A DNA stretch of 22,093 bases from positions 1 through 22,093 of the forward strand of contig LATX02000054.1 in assembly GCA_001466705.2 (NCBI GenBank), given 5' to 3'. This DNA is from Moniliophthora roreri. Its lineage: Eukaryota; Basidiomycota; Agaricomycetes; Agaricales; Marasmiaceae. The translations under genes were made by a program, and so were the position numbers. The notes under the pieces were generated by a model. That model saw only the letters and a list, made by a program, of their open reading frames with translations, did no database searches and had not been told where the DNA came from. Below are positions 19,084-22,093 of this stretch, piece by piece. Each line of letters opens with the position of its first letter. Position 1 is the first letter of the stretch.

Positions 19084-19979
19084 CACTACAGGTTGTTCTT
19101 TTCATGCTATTAATACAAAGGAAATACACTCAGAATACTGCTATATATTTACTTCCAGACAACATTCAGAAAATTCTGTTAGATTCAAGCTATCATCACA
19201 CATTGAAAACAGCAAGCATATTTTGTATTTTAATTTCCAGAAGAGTCTGTGTTTTCTAATGATTTTATAACAATGAAATTATAAAATTATCCTTTAGTTT
19301 TCCAATTACAAATATACTAGATTTTGTGCCTTATAAAACAGTGAGAAAACATTCAGAAAATAAATATAAAATTTTGAATTTTATATTAAGGAAAACATAT
19401 TAAATACAAAAGGAAAATTATATGAAAACCATCTAAAAAGTACTGTAAGATATAGTGTTTCCACATGATTTTCCTACCATTTTCCTAGTGTTTTCCCAGT
19501 GTTTTCTCTGACTTTCCTACAATGGAAGATTTAAAATTTTTATCTTATCTTATCAGCATTTTCTGAGCATTTTCAACCAGAGAAAATTTAATGTTTTCTC
19601 AGCATGGAAATTATTATAGTATTTCCACATGATTTTCCTACCATTTTCCTAGTGTTTTCTCTGACTTTCCCACAATAAAAAATTTGGAATTTTTATCTTA
19701 TCTTATCAGCATTTTCTGAGCATTTTCAACCAGAGAAAATTTAATGTTTTCTCAGCATGGAAATTATTCTAATATATTGTATTGTCTATTAATTCTCAGA
19801 ATTTGAAAATTTTATATTTTTTGCTATTGAAAATTTAGCATCCTCCAGACATATTCTTGTTGAGGGGACACAATTGAAATTTAGAATTTATATATGGTTT
19901 TATAAAAATTCTCTTTGCAAGAAGATTAAGTGTTTTCTCAATCAGAAAACCATGTTAAAAGAACACCTTGTACGTAGTG
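19084..19979. mobile_element. AT-rich MITE-like element, copy 2 (longer)
   Basis: This is the same family as 18060-18768. The right terminal repeat (19957-19979) differs from the consensus by one base (a CpG: TACGTAGTG); the left end (CACTACAGGTTGTTC) has lost a few bases. It is about 190 bp longer because of an insertion near 19192-19230 and an internal tandem duplication (19451-19765). Flanks TGTTTAGG and TCTCCAAA do not match, so no target duplication remains. Confidence 0.75.
19451..19765. repeat. Internal tandem duplication in AT-rich copy 2
   Basis: Unit A (19451-19614, starts TATAGTGTTTCCACATG) is followed directly by unit B (from 19615, TATAGTATTTCCACATG), with a 164-base offset. Each carries the ATTTTCCTACCATTTTC and TTATCTTATCAGC motifs. 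Copy 1 of the element has this unit once (from about 18394). Confidence 0.8.
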
Positions 19980-20000
19980 TCTCCAAATCTTCTGTGTGAN

Positions 20001-20814
20001 ACCTCCAAAAGTCTAACTCAGGTTGTTGTGCAAGTGTGGATTGATGTGATCAGAGTTACTGCACTTAGAATGCCAACAAAACTCTTAGCTAGGTTGATTC
20101 TCTCTTATTGAAGCAATCTACTTCAAAGTGTTCACCTCCAGAGGAGTATATATGGGTTTTAAAAGAGTTTATATCCAAACACACAAACACACACACAAGA
20201 ACACAGTGCACAAAGCACAAAACACAAGAGCTACAGTCCCACCAAAAGACTCAGTAGCCGATATAGTCTGACTCTATGGAGTTCAAGACTTCTTTAAGAC
20301 AACTACAGTACACAGTGTACTGGAAAAGGTCCTAGACCAGTTTCTACAAAGAGCTTAATCACAGGCCCAATTCCTTTGTTAAGACTCTAAGTGTGTCACA
20401 ACCTGATACCCAACACAGGCCACACTCCAAAAGCCACTAGAACTTTTGGTGTAAAGTTATCTCTTAGAAAAGTGCAAAGTGCACTAAAGATGTTACTCTT
20501 TGTCTCTTACGACACAAGTTCGTTATCAGATTTCTATCTCTCTGGAGTCACTCAGGACCAATCTCTAGGGCCTGAAGTGAGGAAGCAAAACTGGAATGGC
20601 ACACACAATTATACGCTGTCCTTATATACAGTCTATGGAATATATCTACAGGAAAATATAAATAATGTCCGATAATTCAGAAGATAATAAATAAGTGACT
20701 GAAATGCTAAAAGAGGGAATATTCAGATGTCATGGAGCCTGGCCATTAGGGTATCCGACCATATCTGCATGGGTATCTATGTTTCCAGATGTTCTAGATT
20801 CTATAATTTGTATT
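20001..20814. other. Non-coding, possibly transposon-derived DNA
   Basis: It follows the n at 20000. There is a CA-rich low-complexity tract at 20172-20232, and a TATA-like TGTATATAAGG on the minus strand near 20620. The length and composition could suit an LTR read on the minus strand, but no matching second LTR, primer-binding site or polymerase reading frame is visible. The open frame 20391-20675 has no recognisable features. Confidence 0.3.
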
Positions 20815-21844
20815 TTCTCTTTTCTAAGTCAGATATCTATGAGTAGATGGCTGTATTCTGTCCTGTCTTTTGACAGCATTTCCCTTTCTAGTATCCACAC
20901 ATCGGCAGAGGCCTAGATGCCAAAGTTTCCAAGGTCGGAACACACAGTTATTGTTCCTATCTCCTTTGACAATGCATGCTTGGTCTTATTTAGGATTTCT
21001 TGCACATTAGATATTCTTCATATATCTCATTGTATCTGTCTGTAGGTAGTGGATGTCCTTCAGAAGTGATTTCTGTCTTTCCAAGCAGTCTTTGTACCTA
21101 GTTTGCTTATCATGTATTGTTTAGCTGCCGGTGAATTCTTTATTAAGAGATTGCCTGCTTTGACTCTGATCTGTATATTGACTTCAGAGGAGGATCATTC
21201 TATGATTGTTCCTGTTCTAAGTTGTCATTCTGTTTTGATGTCTCCTCTAAGTACCTCTGTACTGTTTGACTGCAGCTTGCACTTTGCAGATGTCATAGAA
21301 AAGTAAAGTAGAAGTTAAAATCCCATTGATAGCACTTTGAGAGCTTGGTTAACTAGCCAATGTGCTCATTGGGCCCTAGTTAGGTTCCCTACAGGTTTCA
21401 GGANTTCTCTTTTCTAAGTCGGGTATCTATGAGCGGATGGCTGTATTCTGTCCTGTCTTTTGACAGCATTTCCCTTTCTAGTATCTGCACATTGGCAGAG
21501 GCCTAGATGCCAAAGTTTCCAAGGTCAGAACACACTGTTATTGTTCCTATCTCCTTTGACAATGCACACTCGGTCTTATTTAGGATTTCTTGTGCATTAG
21601 ATATTCTTCATATGTCTCATTGTATCTGTCTGTAGGTAGTGGATGTCCTTCAGAAGTGATTTCTGTCTTTCTGTTTTGATGTCTCCTCTAAGTACCTCTG
21701 TACTGTTTGACTGCAGGTTGCACTTTGCAGATGTCATAGAAAAGTAAAATAGAAATTAAAATCCCATTGATAGCACTTTGAGAGCTTGGTTAACTAGCCA
21801 ATGCATTCATTGGGCCATAGTTAGGTTCCCTACAGGTTTCAGGA
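20815..21844. repeat. Near-identical pair flanking the 'n' at 21404
   Basis: Bases 20815-21403 match 21405-21844. The second copy lacks about 150 bases (equivalent to roughly 21079-21228), the break falling in TCTGTCTTTC/TGTTTTGATG. The left copy ends at the n and the right copy continues past that point (TTTCAGGAGTGATC), the same contig-overlap pattern as elsewhere. No gene is visible. Confidence 0.75.
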
Positions 21845-22093
21845 GTGATCTGCTTCAGATCTGATACATAGATAAGTCAGAATGTACAGCTTAGACACCT
21901 CTGTATAGCATATCATATAGCTCTTTGTACTTTCCAACACACTGTAGCTTCTCTAAGGCAATGACTAGCAGACTGGGCTCACTCTAGTCCTTATTACCCA
22001 TTATCTTGTGTCATATTAAAGTGTTCCAATTCAAAAGTAGTGTAAAATGAATAAAAGTGGGTCTTTTCTAGGTTCGACATATTAGCACAGGGA
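21845..22093. other. Unannotated right edge
   Basis: No open frame, RNA gene or repeat boundary is recognisable in the last 249 bases. Confidence 0.4.

Noticed and set aside
20001..20690. LTR of a Copia-like retrotransposon
   Set aside because: There is only a TATA-like site and suggestive length; no paired LTR, primer-binding site or polymerase frame was found.
1..22093. tRNA, rRNA or CRISPR features
   Set aside because: No cloverleaf-like arms, rRNA blocks or regular short spaced repeats were seen; CRISPR is not expected in a fungus.

Overview
The window looks like nuclear DNA of a mushroom-forming basidiomycete (Agaricomycetes). The evidence is a FunK1-type fungal protein kinase, a fungal phosphatidylglycerophosphate synthase gene, a SWIM-finger Mutator-like (MULE) transposase and an rve-type integrase transposon, all split by 44-56 bp introns with GT..AG ends and CTAAC-like branch sites. 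The species cannot be named from sequence alone. This is a transposon-rich accessory region; only one gene (FunK1, 9844-12259) is close to intact, and even it has an assembly gap.

Layout: 1-1853, decayed DDE integrase transposon gene. 1854-3845, no supportable gene; one microsatellite and one inverted repeat. 3846-9734, a scrambled block of FunK1 5' fragments, copies of an unrecognised Agaricomycete hypothetical gene (called X here) and a repeated segment (Z). Left arm (3846-6926) and right arm (8088-9587) form an inverted duplication of a divergent X / FunK1 module. 9844-12259, FunK1 kinase. 12533-about 17105, a PGS1 gene cut in exon 3 by a 3.6 kb MULE transposon (12950-16572, 24/26 bp terminal inverted repeats). 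17182-18051, decayed gene with a KOW-like segment, fused to the truncated PGS1. 18060-18768 and 19084-19979, two copies of an AT-rich non-coding element with 23 bp terminal inverted repeats. 20001-22093, non-coding, partly duplicated DNA.

Two themes tie the window together. First, decay: 16 of the 17 in-frame stops in the transposon and KOW models are TGA, most where Arg is expected, i.e. CGA to TGA. Duplicated segments differ largely by CpG to TpG/CpA changes, and CpG nearly vanishes in parts of the MULE while FunK1 is CpG-rich. This is what cytosine methylation followed by deamination at CpG would leave. Second, assembly: there are seven single 'n' characters, and at least four are flanked by near-identical sequence whose ends overlap as unmerged contig ends would. 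Several apparent tandem duplications may therefore be two haplotypes laid end to end. No clear novel functional system is visible; the most notable biology is the MULE inside PGS1 and the CpG-decay signature.
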